Source: Nitrosopumilales archaeon
Lineage (GTDB): Archaea; Thermoproteota; Nitrososphaeria; Nitrososphaerales; Nitrososphaeraceae
DNA: 5,239 bases
Assembly: GCA_009665115.1 (NCBI GenBank)
Contig: WJXE01000143.1
Coordinates: forward strand, 1 to 5,239
Reading direction: 5' to 3'
The position numbers and the translations under genes were made by a program. Below, one piece after another: positions 3,523-5,239 of this stretch. The notes beneath the pieces were generated by a model. That model was given only the letters and a program-made list of their open reading frames with translations, was not told the DNA's origin and searched no databases. Positions within the stretch are counted from its first letter, which is position 1, and each line of letters starts with the position of its first letter.

Positions 3523-5208
3523 ATGGCTTCAATTCAAACCACAGCTGGCGGAATGCCAGTAATAATTTTAAAGGAAGGAACAAGAGAAAATAAAGGTAAG
3601 GATGCACAAAAAAACAACATTTCGGCCGCAAAATTGATTTCAGAAATCGTGAAGACCAGTCTGGGCCCGCGGGGCATGGACAAAATGCTGGTCGACACGT
3701 TGGGCGATGTAACAATTACAAATGACGGTGCGACTATTCTGAAGGAAATAGATGTACAGCATCCTGCTGCAAAGATGATGGTTGAAGTGTCGAAATCTGT
3801 TGACAATGAAGTTGGCGATGGAACAACTTCGTCAGTCATCTTCGCAGGTGCCCTGTTGGAAAAAGCTGAGGATCTGATAAGCAAGGATGTTCACCCATCT
3901 GTAATTGTAGACGGTTATACAGCAGCGGCTGAGCAAGCATTGAAGTTATTACAAAAAATTGCAGTTAAAGTAGACGTAGATGACAAAGAAGTAATGATAA
4001 GAATCGCGAGGACAAGCATGGACTCCAAGCTTGTTTCTGAAGACAGCCCCACTTTGAGTCAAATCGTGGTTAATGCTATTAAGCAGATCGCCGAGGATGG
4101 CGGACATGATGCCCTAAAGGTAGACTTAGATAATATAAAGGTGGAAAAGAAAGCAGGTGGCTCTATGCGTGACACCAAGCTCATCAAAGGGATTGTGCTT
4201 GACAAGGAAGTTGTTCATTCAGGTATGCCGAAGAGAGTCGAAAATGCAAAGATAGCGCTGATAACTTCTGCTCTTGAAATTGAAAAGACAGAGATGAGTG
4301 CTGAGATCCGTATTAATGACCCTCAGCAGATGCAAATGTTCCTTGATGAAGAGAACAGGATGCTCAAATCCATGGTCGAAAAAATCAAGTCTGCTAACGC
4401 CAATGTCGTACTATGTCAGAAGGGAATCGACGATATTGCGCAGCATTATCTTGCTAAGGAAGGCATACTTGGAGTAAGGCGCGTCAAAGAGAGCGATATG
4501 TTCAAATTATCGAAGGCAACTGGTGCGAGGATAGTAAATAATCTAGATGACCTTGTCACTAGGGATTTGGGTTCTGCTGAGTTGGTTGAAGAGCGTAAGG
4601 TAGAAACTGACAAATGGGTCTTTATAGAAGGGTGCAAGAATCCCAAAGCAGTGACAATTCTGGTTAGGGGTGGATCACAAAGAGTAGTGGATGAGGCAGA
4701 CCGTTCCTTGCATGATGCTCTGATGGTAACTAAGGATGTAGTTGAGAAACCTGCGATAGTCGCTGGCGGGGGTGCTCCTGAAGCATATATCGCGAGTCAG
4801 TTGAGAGAGTGGTCAAGCAATCTAGAAGGACGTGCACAGCTTGCTGTTCAGAAATTCGCAGATGCGCTTGATGCAATTCCACTTGCCCTTGCTGAGAACG
4901 CAGGTATGGATCCAATTGATACCATGACTGAGCTGCGTGCAAAACAATCGAAGGGAGCTAAATGGACAGGTATCAACGTACGAGGTGGTGTTGTAGCCGA
5001 CATGTACAAGCTGAACGTCCTTGAGCCGCTGGTTGTCAAGGAACAGATCATAAAATCTGCCACAGAAGCGGCCACTATGCTTTTACGCATAGATGATGTC
5101 ATCGCAGCAAGCAAGTCTAAAATGCCTGCCGGACCACCTGGTGGTGGCATGGGTGGCATGGGTGGCATGGGTGGCATGGGTGGCATGGGTGGCATGGACA
5201 TGGAATAA
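3523..5208 (+). CDS. Thermosome subunit (group II chaperonin)
   Basis: Thermosomes are double-ring ATP-driven folding chambers with a built-in lid, the archaeal relatives of eukaryotic CCT. This 561-residue subunit is full length. The equatorial ATP-binding motifs are all present: LGPRGMDKM (47-55), NDGAT (67-71), GDGTTS (98-103) and GGGAPE (415-420). Asp398 in RSLHDAL is probably the second catalytic Asp of this family. The apical part has ALEIEKTE followed by the lid helix region MSAEIRINDPQQMQMF (about 258-273), typical of group II. The tail ends in six Gly-Gly-Met units and DME; such flexible tails point into the cavity and influence substrate folding. The start is placed at 3523 because of the GAGG spacing; an ATG at 3517 would add Met-Lys. 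Thaumarchaea often carry more than one subunit gene, so the subunit letter is not assigned. It is the most confidently identified gene here. Confidence 0.97.
   Translation: MASIQTTAGGMPVIILKEGTRENKGKDAQKNNISAAKLISEIVKTSLGPRGMDKMLVDTLGDVTITNDGATILKEIDVQHPAAKMMVEVSKSVDNEVGDGTTSSVIFAGALLEKAEDLISKDVHPSVIVDGYTAAAEQALKLLQKIAVKVDVDDKEVMIRIARTSMDSKLVSEDSPTLSQIVVNAIKQIAEDGGHDALKVDLDNIKVEKKAGGSMRDTKLIKGIVLDKEVVHSGMPKRVENAKIALITSALEIEKTEMSAEIRINDPQQMQMFLDEENRMLKSMVEKIKSANANVVLCQKGIDDIAQHYLAKEGILGVRRVKESDMFKLSKATGARIVNNLDDLVTRDLGSAELVEERKVETDKWVFIEGCKNPKAVTILVRGGSQRVVDEADRSLHDALMVTKDVVEKPAIVAGGGAPEAYIASQLREWSSNLEGRAQLAVQKFADALDAIPLALAENAGMDPIDTMTELRAKQSKGAKWTGINVRGGVVADMYKLNVLEPLVVKEQIIKSATEAATMLLRIDDVIAASKSKMPAGPPGGGMGGMGGMGGMGGMGGMDME
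5143..5196 (+). repeat. Six perfect 9-base repeats encoding the GGM tail
   Basis: GGTGGCATG occurs six times in tandem with no base differences, encoding (Gly-Gly-Met)6 at the thermosome C-terminus. Use of the same codons in every copy, although four Gly codons exist, suggests expansion by replication slippage and possible length variation between strains. Confidence 0.9.
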
Positions 5209-5239
5209 AAATGCTACAGGCGCCCACCTATTCTATGAC

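Noticed and set aside
4848..5201. Minus-strand frame with repeated Met-Pro-Pro opposite the thermosome tail
   Set aside because: It is the complement of the GGTGGCATG repeat and of a strongly supported chaperonin gene, so it is a shadow.

Overview
The window looks like archaeal chromosome, most likely from a Nitrososphaeria (Thaumarchaeota, ammonia-oxidising archaea) lineage. The main evidence is a group II chaperonin (thermosome) with a Gly-Gly-Met tail, a C2H2-type zinc-finger mini-protein, A/T-rich TATA-like boxes at archaeal spacing, and few Shine-Dalgarno sites. The genus is inferred from protein resemblance by eye. No rRNA, tRNA, CRISPR array, insertion sequence or phage gene was seen.

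Layout. Positions 1-146 hold a TATA-like box and a short tandem repeat upstream of a dodecin gene (147-356, +), a small flavin-binding protein. A minus-strand gene of unknown function follows (476-784). The next 389 bases (785-1173) contain no convincing protein gene but several inverted repeats that could form a compact three-helix RNA. A minus-strand arginase/agmatinase-family ureohydrolase occupies 1174-2037, with a clear TATA box just upstream. Positions 2038-2353 are largely empty apart from a T-run and a tandem 8-mer. A probable small minus-strand gene (2354-2569) is divergent from a zinc-finger mini-protein (2743-2958, +). After that, all on the plus strand, come a hotdog-fold thioesterase resembling fluoroacetyl-CoA thioesterase FlK (3047-3460) and a complete thermosome subunit (3523-5208).

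The genes do not form one pathway. Dodecin (flavin buffering), ureohydrolase (guanidino-compound or polyamine metabolism), thioesterase (acyl-CoA clean-up) and thermosome (protein folding) are separate housekeeping functions. Each appears to have its own promoter, including the thermosome, which has a TATA box in the 62-base gap after the thioesterase gene.

No clearly new multi-gene system is visible. The points most worth checking are the possible structured RNA at about 913-1136, the ureohydrolase whose catalytic-loop His appears to be Tyr, the complete FlK-type catalytic triad in an archaeal thioesterase, and the orphan-looking strong Shine-Dalgarno site before the zinc-finger gene.
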